Shown: piece after piece, positions 49,848 to 59,472 of the stretch
Layout of the letters: every line of letters starts with the position of its first letter
Numbering within the stretch: position 1 is the first letter of the stretch
Position numbers and translations under genes: made by a program
Notes under the pieces: model-generated
Told to the model about the DNA's origin: nothing
What the model saw: the letters and a program-made list of their open reading frames with translations, nothing else
The model's database searches: none
From: Mangrovimonas spongiae
GTDB lineage: Bacteria > Bacteroidota > Bacteroidia > Flavobacteriales > Flavobacteriaceae
Length of the DNA stretch: 64,000 nt
NCBI RefSeq assembly: GCF_003944795.1
Contig: NZ_RWBG01000001.1
Coordinates: 620,001 to 684,000 of the forward strand
Reading direction: 5' to 3'

Positions 49848-51356
49848 ATGAAAGCATCTGAACAGTGGGTAACTTTTATGGCAATTTTATTAATAATTTA
49901 TGCTGCTGTAATTTTGTTTTTTGTTATTCGAGGCGCATTAAAGGTTAAAAATATATCCGACTTTGCCGTAGGGAATATTGGGTTTCCTTCTTGGGTGGTA
50001 GGATTGTCGTTAGCTGCGTCTATGACGAGTGCTGCAACTTTTATAATAAATCCTGGATTTATTGCACTTTATGGTATTTCTGGTGTGTTGTCTTTTGCAA
50101 TTGTGTTGCCTATTGCTGCATTTGCCTCTTTAATTGTGTTGACTAAAAAATTTGCTAAATACGGGCATAGCGTAAAAGCAACTACAATGGCGCAATGGAT
50201 GGGGAAACGATATAAAAGTAAAAACTATGCATTTTTTATGGCTGTCCTGGCATTGTTGCTTATAGCATTTATCGTATTAATTAATGTGGGATTAACACAA
50301 GTTATTTCTAAATCGCTTAATGCCTCGCCATTTTATGTGTTGTTGGGAATTACTGTTTTTGTATTTGGTTATATGATGTTTGGCGGTGCTAATTCCATGG
50401 TTTATACCAATACTATTCAAGCTATAATAATGTTTTTTGTGGCGTTAGTTTTAATAGGGTCGGGTTACGAGTATTTTAATGATGGTCTTTCTGGTTTTTT
50501 AAATGAGTTAAGTAGTATAGATGAAAACCTAACAAAACCTGTTAATACAACTAGTTTTTTATTTCGTGATTATTTTGAAATTATTATTGTTCAAGCTATA
50601 ATAGGTGTTGCTATAGTTTGCCAACCACATATTATTACAAAATCTTTATTGCTTAAAGACTCTAGTAAAATTAACAAATATCTTTTTAGTGGTATTATGT
50701 TTATGATTGTGTTTTTTTTAGTGGTCGTAGTTGGTTTGTATGCAAGAATTATGTTTCCTGATTTGCAAATTGATGGAACAACGTTAAAGATGGACGAAAT
50801 TATACCAACTTATGTGGTAGTTAAATTTTCTGTTGGCATTGGAATGTTTATTGTTGTTGGGCTTATATCGGCTGGATTATCTACTTTAGAGAGTTTAATA
50901 CAGTCCCTGTCAATTACGATTACTCAAGATATTTTACAACCTATTTTTAAAGAAAGCGTTCAGAAAAACTCAGTATTAGTTAATAAAGGGGTTATTGTTG
51001 TTTTAGCAGTTGTTAGCTTTTTATTAAGTTGGAACCAAATTGTAAGCCCTGATGTTAGCGTAGCTATTTTTGCACAAAATGGTGTGTATGCTTATTTTGC
51101 TGCAGCTTTTGTGCCAGTACTTTTTGGTATGTTTTTTAAAAATGTACCTCTTAAAGCAGTTGTAGCAGCTAGTGTTGTTGCACTTATAGTTCATTTTGGA
51201 ATATACTACGGACGCCTTACGCCTTACATGCAAGAGCCTGTAAATAATCCAGGAATTCCAGCAGCAATAGCTATTGTTAGTTCGGTTATTGTAGGAAGTT
51301 TAATATATTATTTTAATAAAGAAAGTAATAATGGGAACGCTAGATTGGATAGCTAA
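49848..51356 (+). CDS. Sodium:solute symporter family (SSS) transporter
   Basis: A 502-residue protein with about 13 helices. The N-terminal FAVGNIGFPSWVVGLSLAASMTSAATFIINPGFIALYG is the SSS sodium-site region, and LISAGLSTLESLIQSLSITITQDI matches the second conserved region. Likely imports an organic acid with sodium. The ligase gene starts 26 bases before its stop, suggesting a common transcript. The substrate is probably a small acid of the locus, by inference only. Confidence 0.87.
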   Translation: MKASEQWVTFMAILLIIYAAVILFFVIRGALKVKNISDFAVGNIGFPSWVVGLSLAASMTSAATFIINPGFIALYGISGVLSFAIVLPIAAFASLIVLTKKFAKYGHSVKATTMAQWMGKRYKSKNYAFFMAVLALLLIAFIVLINVGLTQVISKSLNASPFYVLLGITVFVFGYMMFGGANSMVYTNTIQAIIMFFVALVLIGSGYEYFNDGLSGFLNELSSIDENLTKPVNTTSFLFRDYFEIIIVQAIIGVAIVCQPHIITKSLLLKDSSKINKYLFSGIMFMIVFFLVVVVGLYARIMFPDLQIDGTTLKMDEIIPTYVVVKFSVGIGMFIVVGLISAGLSTLESLIQSLSITITQDILQPIFKESVQKNSVLVNKGVIVVLAVVSFLLSWNQIVSPDVSVAIFAQNGVYAYFAAAFVPVLFGMFFKNVPLKAVVAASVVALIVHFGIYYGRLTPYMQEPVNNPGIPAAIAIVSSVIVGSLIYYFNKESNNGNARLDS

Positions 51357-52839
51357 ATGGGCCGATTATACGCCAAACAAAGTTGCTGTAACGTCTTTTG
51401 ATAGTGAAGAGAAATATACCTATAAAGATCTTGATGCTTATGCAAATAAGTTGGTAGAAAAGTTTGAATCTTTTGGACTTCAAGAAGGTGATCGGATTGC
51501 AGTATTAGCAGAACATAGTTTACATTACATAGTGTTGTTCTGTGCTTGCCAACGTAGTGGAATGATACTTGTACCTTTAAATTACAGGCTTTCGCTTAGC
51601 GATCTTCAAGCACTTATTGTAGACTGCAATCCTAGTTTATTACTGTTTAGTGAGACACAAAAAGAAAAGCTAGAAGAATTAGCTATACCGTTGCCTAAAA
51701 CAATTCATTTAGATGTTATAAAGTATTATTATAAAAATGATGTTGTTGTAAAGTCTAAAACATATCATATAAAAGAAAAGAATCCTATTTTTATATTTTA
51801 CACCTCTGGAACCACAGCAAAGCCAAAAGGTGTTATTTATACTAATGGTATGATGTTTTGGAATAGTCTTAATACCTCTATGCAATTAGGGATTACTTTT
51901 CGCGATTCAACAATTAATACATTACCGCCATATCATACTTCTGGATGGAATATATTTATAACGCCATTATTGCATAAAGGCGCTCATATAGGCATGGTTG
52001 AAAAATTTGATTCTGAACGTGTATTGTGTTTATTAGAACTTTATGAAACCACATTGTTTATGGCCCTGCCAACCATGTTGGGAATGATGCAAAAAACAGA
52101 AGTTTTTAAACGCGTTAATTTAGAAAAACTTCGATTTATTATTTCTGGAGGAGAAACGGTTTCGTCTAGTTTGTTAAAACATTGGAAACAAGAAAAAAAT
52201 ATTACTATCAGGCCAGGTTATGGTTTAACCGAAGCCGGACCAAGTATTACATCTTTGCATCATGAAGCAGTAATGTCGAAATCTGGATCTATAGGAAAAC
52301 CCAATTTTTATTTAAAAACAAAAATAGTAACCGCTTCAGGAAAAAGAGCTCGTGTAAACGAAGTTGGGGAGCTGTGTATAAAAGGTAATATTGTTACTCC
52401 TGGATATTGGAATAATTCTGTAGAAACAAAAAGCAAAATAAAAAACAATTGGTTGTACACAGGAGACTTGGTGGTAAAAGATAAAGATGGCTTTTTGTAC
52501 TTAAAAGGGCGAAAAGACGATATGTATATCTCTGGAGGCGAAAATATTCACCCTCAGGAAATAACATCAAAACTTTTAATGTGCAATAGTGTTTTAAAAG
52601 CGGCTGTTTTAAGCGTTTCCGACCCTGTTTGGGGACAATGTGGTGTGGCTTTTGTTGTTGTTAAAGAAGGGAAAAATCTAAATGATATTTTAGCTTTTGT
52701 TAAAGATAATCTAGTGTCTTTTAAACGCCCCAAGCATATTATTTTGCTAGAGGATATTCCATTAACAAGTGTAGGGAAAATATCAAGAAAAAAACTACTC
52801 GCTTGTTACAAGGTTTATAAGGATAATCTAAAATCTTAA
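51331..52839 (+). CDS. Acyl-CoA ligase (AMP-binding)
   Basis: A 502-residue ANL enzyme. FYTSGTTAKPKGV is the phosphate-binding loop, TLPPYHTSGWN, GYGLTEAGPS the adenylation motif, YTGDLVVKDKDGFLYLKGRKDD the hinge, and VGKISRKK holds the adenylation Lys. It makes acyl-CoA from a free acid, ATP and CoA. The class is the fatty-acyl/FadD3-like one; the acid is unknown but would suit a product of the locus, such as acetoacetate or a hydroxy acid. The ATG is 26 bases inside the transporter gene; the N-terminus DWIAKWADYTPNKVA fits the family. Confidence 0.87.
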   Translation: MGTLDWIAKWADYTPNKVAVTSFDSEEKYTYKDLDAYANKLVEKFESFGLQEGDRIAVLAEHSLHYIVLFCACQRSGMILVPLNYRLSLSDLQALIVDCNPSLLLFSETQKEKLEELAIPLPKTIHLDVIKYYYKNDVVVKSKTYHIKEKNPIFIFYTSGTTAKPKGVIYTNGMMFWNSLNTSMQLGITFRDSTINTLPPYHTSGWNIFITPLLHKGAHIGMVEKFDSERVLCLLELYETTLFMALPTMLGMMQKTEVFKRVNLEKLRFIISGGETVSSSLLKHWKQEKNITIRPGYGLTEAGPSITSLHHEAVMSKSGSIGKPNFYLKTKIVTASGKRARVNEVGELCIKGNIVTPGYWNNSVETKSKIKNNWLYTGDLVVKDKDGFLYLKGRKDDMYISGGENIHPQEITSKLLMCNSVLKAAVLSVSDPVWGQCGVAFVVVKEGKNLNDILAFVKDNLVSFKRPKHIILLEDIPLTSVGKISRKKLLACYKVYKDNLKS

Positions 52840-52849
52840 ACTAATTACA

Positions 52850-53788
52850 ATGAAAAAAAACATATTCTTCTTCATATTTATATTGCCACTAATGGCGTGT
52901 TCGCAAACCTCCAATACAATGAAAAATATAGTGTCCGATTACGAATTTACATCTCATTATATTACTGTAGATAGTATTGATATTAGTTATGTTAAGGAAG
53001 GTAATGGTAGTAAAACATTGTTATTTGTACATGGTTTAAGTAGTAATGCCGATGCGTGGTCTAAAAATATAAAATACCTCAAAAAAAAGTATACTTGTGT
53101 AGCTCTAGATTTGCCGGGTTTTGGAAAGTCAGCAAAGCCTAATGTCGCGTATACGCCAACTTTTTTTTCTGAAATTATTATTACTTTTATTAAACAATTA
53201 AAGCTAAAAAATGTGATACTTGTTGGGCATTCAATGGGTGGTCAAGCAAGTATAAAAGTGGCCATAAATCAGCCAAACATAATAGGTAAATTAATTTTAG
53301 TGGCACCCGCTGGAATAGAAACATTTTCTAAGGAACACGGTACGTTTATGAAAGCGACTTTTACACCAGAGTTTGTTGCAGGTACAACAAATGAACAAAT
53401 AAAAAATAACTATGCTCTAAATTTTTATAAGCAGCCTAAAGCAGTGGATAAAATGATAGCCGATAGAATTGCCATTAAAAAAGCATCCGATTTTGATGCG
53501 CATTGTAAGGCTATCTCAAAAAGTATTGCAGGTATGCTAGACGATCCAGTATCAGATGATCTAGAAAAAATACAACACAAAACATTAGTGCTTTATGGAG
53601 AAAATGATATGTTAATTCCTAACCGCTATTTTCATCCAGAATTAAATGTTGTTAAAATAGGGGAATCAGCTAAAGAAAAGATAAAACACAGCACGCTTGT
53701 TTTTGTAGAAGAAAGTGGTCATTTTTTACAATTTGAACAAGCAGATAGAGTAAATAATTTAATTGAAGACTTTGTAGAAAACGATTAG
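52850..53788 (+). CDS. Lipoprotein alpha/beta hydrolase
   Basis: A 312-residue enzyme with a lipoprotein signal (LPLMACSQ, Cys17). Catalytic parts: LLFVHGLSSNADAW (oxyanion loop), DLPGFGKSAKP, VGHSMGG (nucleophile Ser), YGENDMLIP (Asp) and ESGHFLQFEQ (His). Anchored in the envelope it would cleave an ester before or during import. It sits between the ligase and the alpha-solenoid gene in one operon (gap of ten bases before, three after). Confidence 0.87.
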   Translation: MKKNIFFFIFILPLMACSQTSNTMKNIVSDYEFTSHYITVDSIDISYVKEGNGSKTLLFVHGLSSNADAWSKNIKYLKKKYTCVALDLPGFGKSAKPNVAYTPTFFSEIIITFIKQLKLKNVILVGHSMGGQASIKVAINQPNIIGKLILVAPAGIETFSKEHGTFMKATFTPEFVAGTTNEQIKNNYALNFYKQPKAVDKMIADRIAIKKASDFDAHCKAISKSIAGMLDDPVSDDLEKIQHKTLVLYGENDMLIPNRYFHPELNVVKIGESAKEKIKHSTLVFVEESGHFLQFEQADRVNNLIEDFVEND

Positions 53789-53791
53789 TCT

Positions 53792-55207
53792 ATGAAAGTT
53801 AAACTTAAAAAGTTTACAGAATTTAGTAAAACAATTCTTCCTAACGAAGCTAAATATTTAGCATCACAGTATAAATTTACAGATGACGAAAAAATAGAAA
53901 TTATTAATCGCTTAACAACAGGAGCCATGGCAGAGAAAGTTATGCCTAGTTTTGATGTTGATGTAGACAAGCGAAAATACTCTTATGTTAAAGATTGGAT
54001 TGTAAAAAAGCTAACTAGCATTGATGTTGATAAAACCGCTGCATGGATTTTAGATTTAAAAAAGAAAATCCTTCTTGATGCTATTGCTTCTTCCGAAGAA
54101 AAAGCGTTTTTAAATTTTCTAACAAATTATAAAACAGTAGGGTATAACTTCCAGATAGTTTATGAATTAGCCCAAGAATACAAACCTTATTTACTAATAC
54201 GATTACGGTATAAAGATCATGAGATTGTCGCTAATTTTTTAAATCAATTTGAGGCGCATTATAAAAAGGCTAAAAACATTCAGCAAAACATTTATAATGC
54301 CACAACCGAAATTACGAGTCAGTACACCAAAAAAGAAAACGAAACAAAATATTGGGAGCGTTGGCTTTTAAAAGTGTTTAAAGCAGAAGGCATCGATGGA
54401 AAGAACCGATACATGGCGTTTATTACACTAGCATTTTTATACACTAATTATAATGAGAGTGCCAAGCTTAAACTACTTTTTGATGAAATAGACGGCTATT
54501 TTAGCAGCGGTTATATGTATTCTAGACGATTATTGTCCAATTATTATGCGAGCAGAGTGCTAATGCATTCAAAAGAGAATGAACTCGATTTAGCCGAATA
54601 CTATGCGTACTTGTCCATTAGGCAAGATAATAACGACACCTTAATGTATGTAAATAACTTAGTGGCTATCTTGCTTAAAAACAAAAAAGCCGAAGAAGCT
54701 AGTAAGGTTATTGATGGTTATTATTCCTTGTATAAAGAGTCTCATAATTATCACCAAAAAATAGGGTTTTACTCATACAGAGTACGGGTTTTAAACCAAT
54801 TACATCAAAATAAATTAGCCGAAGATGCTGCTGTTACTTTTTTAAAACAGTATAAGAAAGAGGTATTAAAACATCGTTGGCATCATTTTTTCACATCGTA
54901 TTTTAATGTGTTAATTGCACAAGAGAAGTACAGTGAGTTACTTAAAATAGCTTCAAAATTTGATATTTCAAAGAAAGAAAAAGAGCGTAGATCTGGGCAT
55001 AATTATATTCCTAATATCTCTTGGAGTATTTCCTTGTCAAGGTTTATAGAAGGACAAATAAACTCTAGCAAGTTATTAGAAGAAATTAAAGCGCCAATGC
55101 AAGGAATCGAGCCTACAAAAAGCCAGCGTTTAATTTTAATTCAAGTTATAGATACGCTTTCAAATAATCTTCCAGAGGCTTTTTTAAAGTTAAAGTCATA
55201 CCTTTAG
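53792..55207 (+). CDS. Uncharacterised alpha-helical protein
   Basis: A 471-residue protein of nearly all helices, from sequence inspection, without signal peptide or membrane segment. Repeating pairs such as NRYMAFITLAFLYTNYNESAKLKLLFDEIDGY and AEYYAYLSIRQDNNDTLMYVNNLVAILLKNKKAEEASKVIDG look like a TPR-like solenoid. No family recognised. It starts three bases after the hydrolase stop, so is part of the operon; it might be a regulator or scaffold. The last gene before the second promoter of the locus. Confidence 0.6.
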   Translation: MKVKLKKFTEFSKTILPNEAKYLASQYKFTDDEKIEIINRLTTGAMAEKVMPSFDVDVDKRKYSYVKDWIVKKLTSIDVDKTAAWILDLKKKILLDAIASSEEKAFLNFLTNYKTVGYNFQIVYELAQEYKPYLLIRLRYKDHEIVANFLNQFEAHYKKAKNIQQNIYNATTEITSQYTKKENETKYWERWLLKVFKAEGIDGKNRYMAFITLAFLYTNYNESAKLKLLFDEIDGYFSSGYMYSRRLLSNYYASRVLMHSKENELDLAEYYAYLSIRQDNNDTLMYVNNLVAILLKNKKAEEASKVIDGYYSLYKESHNYHQKIGFYSYRVRVLNQLHQNKLAEDAAVTFLKQYKKEVLKHRWHHFFTSYFNVLIAQEKYSELLKIASKFDISKKEKERRSGHNYIPNISWSISLSRFIEGQINSSKLLEEIKAPMQGIEPTKSQRLILIQVIDTLSNNLPEAFLKLKSYL

Positions 55208-55256
55208 TAAGGTTTTAAAAATACTACATATAACAGGTTTTATGTTTTTAATAAAA

Positions 55257-55280
55257 TAAAAGTCACAGGTATTAACTTTG
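55257..55280 (+). promoter_or_regulatory. Promoter of the TonB receptor gene with shared 12-bp element
   Basis: TAAAAGTCACAG (55257-55268), 4 bases, then TAACTTTG (55273-55280), TAnnTTTG. Same element and spacing as at 49765. The ATG is 72 bases further on. Confidence 0.72.
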
Positions 55281-55352
55281 GCTTTTGTCTTTACATACAT
55301 GTTTATTCATGATAGATTGCACACATCAACTATTTAACATTTATTTAAAGTT

Positions 55353-57824
55353 ATGAGAAACATATTACTATTAATTATTTTTACAATTAGTGGGTTTGCA
55401 TTTTCGCAAAACACAGGAAGTGTTAGTGGAAATATCCAAGATTCACAAGGAAATCCGTTACCAGGAGCTACGGTACAAATATCCGACTTAAATATTGGGG
55501 TTGTATCCGATTTTAATGGCGATTTTATGTTAGAAGATGTGCCAGAAGGAGATCATACAATCACGATTTCTTTTATGGGATATAAAACAACAGACAATAC
55601 TGTTACTGTAGTAGCAGGGCAAAGTGTGGTAAGTAATGTAACACTAACTGAAGATGAAAATATTCTTGGTGAAGTTGTTGTTACCGCAGGGAAAAAACCA
55701 CAAAAAATCACCGAAGTTCCTGCAACAATAGAGGTTATTTCAGCTCAGGAAATTTCTGAGTTTCCTAGCTTTAATATAGGAGAATTAGCTGCCAGACAAA
55801 AAGGGGTTGATTTTGTAAGAACAGGTGTTTTAGGTACAGGGGTTAATATTCGTGGATTTAATTCTGCGTTTAACTCTAAAAACCTTCAATTAACAGACGA
55901 TAGAGTATCTATGCTTATTGCAACAGGATTGCCTTATGGATCTTTTTCAACCATAATAAAAGATGATGTAGAGCGTGTAGAAATATTACTTGGTCCAAAT
56001 GGAACACTTTACGGTCCCAATGCTCACAATGGTTTAGTGAGTACCATTACTAAAAACCCAAGAACATCAGAAGGAACAACAATGGCTTTTGGTGCAGGAA
56101 ACCAAAATGTTATAAGTGGTCGTTTAAGACATGCACAGGTTATTAACGATAAATGGGCTTATAAAGTGCATTTTGAGAGAACAGCAGGAACAGATTTTAG
56201 ATATAACGACTCTGTTTATGTAGGAACAACAGCCTATAAAGAACATAATTTAGACCGCGATTTCGATGCCTTAAAATACGGAGGATCTGTTTATTTTAGA
56301 CCAAGCAAAGCTTCAGAAATAACAGCATACTATGGCCATAGTAATAATACCAATTTAGCGGTAACAAACGCAGGGAGAAACCAGATTAAAGATTGGACTA
56401 TAGATGTGGCTCAACTTAAGTATGTGTCTAAACACTTTTTTGCAAATGCTTATTACACATGGAGTAACACAGACGATACTTATGCCATTAACCAACGTAC
56501 ACAAAATTATGTGTCTTTTATAGAAAATGGTTTTTCAGAAAAAGAATCTTGGGAGCGTGCTTTATATGAGCAATGGGTACCTTCATTAGGTATAGCTATA
56601 CCAAGAGGCGCTTTATTTAAAGATGCATCAGAACGTTTTAATGGTGAAGCACAATACAATAATAACTGGGGGAAATTTCACTTAACAGTAGGAGCGCAAT
56701 ACCAATTAGATATGGCTAATTCTGATGGAACATATCTTTTAGATCAAGATGGGCCAATTGAAATTGCACAAACAGGATTTTATGGTCAGTTCGAATATAA
56801 ATTAGATTCAGGGTGGAACTTCTTAGCAGGATTACGTGCCGATAATCATGAGTTATATGGAACAAACTTACTACCAAAAGCAGCTATTACTAAAACAGTA
56901 AAAAATGGAACATTTAGATTAACTTACGGTAAAGGTATGGCTGTACCTTCAATACTAAACTTAAAAGGAAACTTATTTGGTGGTTTAGTATTAGGTAATG
57001 GTGAAGGATTTACACTTACCGATGGTACAAAAATAGATGCTTTAGAGGTTGAAACCATCAACTCGTTCGAGTTAGGGTTTAAAGGAAAGATTGCCGATAA
57101 ACTTTTTATAGATGCAAGTGCTTATTATAACATGTCTGAGGATTTTATCAGTCCGTTACGTAATATTGCAGACGCCGCAAACGGCAATTATGTAACTCAT
57201 ATAGGCGATCAACCTATAGATGAAGTGTCTCCAGGAGCTAGTGCGTCACCAGCATTATTAACCTATAGTAATTTTGGTAGCGTAGATACTTATGGTTTCG
57301 ATTTAGGATTAAACTATTACATTTCAGATGCTGTAAGAACCTCTCTTAACTACTCTTACTTTGGACGTAGTCTTGATACAGACGATTTAGATAACGATGG
57401 TAATTTAGATGGTATTGTATTAGAAAGTGAACTACCAATTAATACACCAGAGAATAAATTAAGTTTAGGTGTGCATTATGGCGGTAAAAAACTATACGGA
57501 TCAATTTTTGGACGTTGGGTACAAGACTATAACTTCTTTTCTGGTATAAATGTAGCTTCCGAAACCCAAGATATGGATGGCGATGGTGTAAACGAAATTG
57601 TTGAAAATTCGCGAGTAGGAAGAACTTGGAATTATGGACCACTTGGAGGATTTACAGTTGATGCTAATTTAGGCTATAACCTAAACGAAAATATCTCTTT
57701 AGGTGTTAATGTAACCAATATTTTCGATGCTGGAGTACGTGAGTTTGTAGCATCTCCAGAAATAGGACGCCTAATATCTTTCGAGCTTAAGTACAACATC
57801 AACTTCTTTAAAAAGAAACAATAA
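55353..57824 (+). CDS. TonB-dependent outer-membrane receptor
   Basis: An 823-residue receptor: signal peptide (ending GFAFSQ), carboxypeptidase regulatory-like domain (GSVSGNIQDSQGNPLPGATVQISD to about 100), a plug (TEVPATIEVISAQEI to ERVEILLGPNGTLYGPNAHNGLVSTITK), and a barrel of repeated aromatic strands to the end. It lacks the usual SusC features of a nutrient-binding lipoprotein partner (no susD nearby), so it is a single-component TBDR. It would import a molecule too large for porins, perhaps an oligomer processed by the two hydrolases. Confidence 0.93.
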   Translation: MRNILLLIIFTISGFAFSQNTGSVSGNIQDSQGNPLPGATVQISDLNIGVVSDFNGDFMLEDVPEGDHTITISFMGYKTTDNTVTVVAGQSVVSNVTLTEDENILGEVVVTAGKKPQKITEVPATIEVISAQEISEFPSFNIGELAARQKGVDFVRTGVLGTGVNIRGFNSAFNSKNLQLTDDRVSMLIATGLPYGSFSTIIKDDVERVEILLGPNGTLYGPNAHNGLVSTITKNPRTSEGTTMAFGAGNQNVISGRLRHAQVINDKWAYKVHFERTAGTDFRYNDSVYVGTTAYKEHNLDRDFDALKYGGSVYFRPSKASEITAYYGHSNNTNLAVTNAGRNQIKDWTIDVAQLKYVSKHFFANAYYTWSNTDDTYAINQRTQNYVSFIENGFSEKESWERALYEQWVPSLGIAIPRGALFKDASERFNGEAQYNNNWGKFHLTVGAQYQLDMANSDGTYLLDQDGPIEIAQTGFYGQFEYKLDSGWNFLAGLRADNHELYGTNLLPKAAITKTVKNGTFRLTYGKGMAVPSILNLKGNLFGGLVLGNGEGFTLTDGTKIDALEVETINSFELGFKGKIADKLFIDASAYYNMSEDFISPLRNIADAANGNYVTHIGDQPIDEVSPGASASPALLTYSNFGSVDTYGFDLGLNYYISDAVRTSLNYSYFGRSLDTDDLDNDGNLDGIVLESELPINTPENKLSLGVHYGGKKLYGSIFGRWVQDYNFFSGINVASETQDMDGDGVNEIVENSRVGRTWNYGPLGGFTVDANLGYNLNENISLGVNVTNIFDAGVREFVASPEIGRLISFELKYNINFFKKKQ

Positions 57825-57833
57825 AAAAATAGT

Positions 57834-58622
57834 ATGCCAAAAGAAATAAATAAGCAACCTATTTCTTTAGACTACTCCAATACAGGTCATGGTGATAATG
57901 TGTTATTATTATTACATGGTTTAGGCTCAACAAAACAAGACTGGAAATTTCAAATTCCAGCATTTTCCAAAGAATACCGCGTAATCGCACCAGATTTACG
58001 CGGTCATGGAAAATCGTTTCACGAAAACCTAGCTTATGGAGTTGCGTTTATGGTGCAGGATGTTGTCAATCTTTTAAAGCAATTACAAATAAAAAAAGTA
58101 ACCCCAATAGGGTTCTCAATGGGAGGAGCAGTAGCCTATCAATTAGCTTACGATTATCCCGAGTTAATCGATAAATTAATTATTGTAAACAGTGGTCCCG
58201 ATTTTAATGGTTTAGGAAAAATAGGAGAAGACCTTTTAACTAACAGAACAGAGTTTTTAAAAACAAAAGGATTAGAAGCATTAGCTAAAGAAGTGGCCTA
58301 TAATATGTTTCCAGAACCAGGGCAAGAAGCACTAAGAAGTGAATTTGAAACACGTTGCGCTGCTAATAATTATAATGCTTATTACCAGTCGTTCGTAACA
58401 TTAATGGATTGGGGGCTTGGCGACAAACTTAAAACCATAAAAGCAAAAACATTGGTCGTTGCTTCAGATATGGATTATACCCCTGTAGATTTTAAAAAAG
58501 GTTATGTAGAAAGAATGCATGATGCCCAATTACAGGTTGTTAAGAATTCAAGGCATGGTGTAGTTTTAGACCAACCAGAAGCATTTAATAACATCGTTTT
58601 ACAATTTTTAAAAAATGAATAA
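57834..58622 (+). CDS. Cytoplasmic alpha/beta hydrolase
   Basis: A 262-residue enzyme without signal peptide. LLLLHGLGSTKQDW, DLRGHGKS, IGFSMGG (nucleophile), ASDMDYTP (Asp) and NSRHGVVLDQP (His) are complete. It resembles enol-lactonases and ester hydrolases. It differs from the lipoprotein hydrolase of the same locus and probably cleaves the imported ester in the cytoplasm. It follows the receptor by nine bases; its stop overlaps the next ATG by eight. Confidence 0.87.
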   Translation: MPKEINKQPISLDYSNTGHGDNVLLLLHGLGSTKQDWKFQIPAFSKEYRVIAPDLRGHGKSFHENLAYGVAFMVQDVVNLLKQLQIKKVTPIGFSMGGAVAYQLAYDYPELIDKLIIVNSGPDFNGLGKIGEDLLTNRTEFLKTKGLEALAKEVAYNMFPEPGQEALRSEFETRCAANNYNAYYQSFVTLMDWGLGDKLKTIKAKTLVVASDMDYTPVDFKKGYVERMHDAQLQVVKNSRHGVVLDQPEAFNNIVLQFLKNE

Positions 58623-59385
58623 AGTTGCACTAATAACAGGTAGTACAAGCGGTATTGGTTTGGGTATAGCAAAACATTTTGCTAAAAAAGGATACCATAT
58701 TATGTGCCATGGTTTGGAGGCTAATGGTCCAGAAATTGCTGAAGACATTAAAAAAAACTATAATGTTAATGTGGGCTTTTCAAACGCCAATCTAATTAAC
58801 GCTAATGAAGTAGAGCAATTAGTTGAGAACACAATAAAAACTTTAGGTAGAATAGATGTTTTGGTTAATAATGCAGGTATTCAGTATGTGGCACCAATAG
58901 ATGAATTTCCAAATAGTAAATATGAAGCCATTATAGCCATTAATATGAATGCGTCTTTTTATGCTTCAAAAGCAGCTTGGAAATACATGAAAAAACAAAG
59001 TTTTGGAAGAATAATAAACATTTCGTCTGTACATGGACTTCGTGCTTCAGAATATAAAACAGCCTATGTAACCGCTAAGCACGGTGTTATAGGTATGACA
59101 AAAGTACTTGGCTTAGAGGGTGCACCCTACAATATTACATGTAACGCTATTTGTCCTGGCTATGTAAGGACACCTTTGGTGGAAAAACAAATTCCAGATC
59201 AGGCAAAATCCCATAACATGTCAGAAGAGGAAGTTATAACAAACGTAATGTTAAAAAAACAAGCCGTAAAATCGTTTGTGCCTATAGAATCTTTAGCCGA
59301 TATGGCTTTGTTATTGGCAAAAGAAACGTCATCAACCATTACAGGTTCAGAATTTGTTCTTGATGGCGGATGGACAGCTCAGTAA
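58615..59385 (+). CDS. 3-hydroxybutyrate dehydrogenase-like SDR
   Basis: A 256-residue classical SDR: GSTSGIGLGIAKHF (cofactor), NNAGIQYVAPIDEFP, ISSVHGL, YVTAKHG (YxxxK), and CPGYVRTPLVEKQIPDQAK with the C-terminal SEFVLDGGW. The VRTPLVEKQIPDQAK segment, the NNAGIQ and the length fit D-3-hydroxybutyrate dehydrogenases, which give acetoacetate. Another hydroxy-acid or sugar substrate is possible. Overlaps the upstream hydrolase by eight bases. Closed by a terminator. Confidence 0.82.
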   Translation: MNKVALITGSTSGIGLGIAKHFAKKGYHIMCHGLEANGPEIAEDIKKNYNVNVGFSNANLINANEVEQLVENTIKTLGRIDVLVNNAGIQYVAPIDEFPNSKYEAIIAINMNASFYASKAAWKYMKKQSFGRIINISSVHGLRASEYKTAYVTAKHGVIGMTKVLGLEGAPYNITCNAICPGYVRTPLVEKQIPDQAKSHNMSEEEVITNVMLKKQAVKSFVPIESLADMALLLAKETSSTITGSEFVLDGGWTAQ

Positions 59386-59415
59386 ATTTTCACTGAATTA
59401 GTTTAGTTTTTAAGT

Positions 59416-59444
59416 AACCACCATTTTTTAATGGTGGTTTTTTT
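59416..59444 (+). terminator. Terminator of the catabolic locus
   Basis: AACCACCATT / AATGGTGGTT with a TTTT loop and a T run. Confidence 0.92.
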
Positions 59445-59451
59445 AGTTTTG
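59444..59451 (+). promoter_or_regulatory. Candidate -7 box TAGTTTTG for the following lipoprotein gene
   Basis: TAGTTTTG, 21 bases before the ATG at 59473, within the terminator's T tail. Weak on its own. Confidence 0.35.
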
Positions 59452-59472
59452 CATTAAACTAATTTATAGTAA

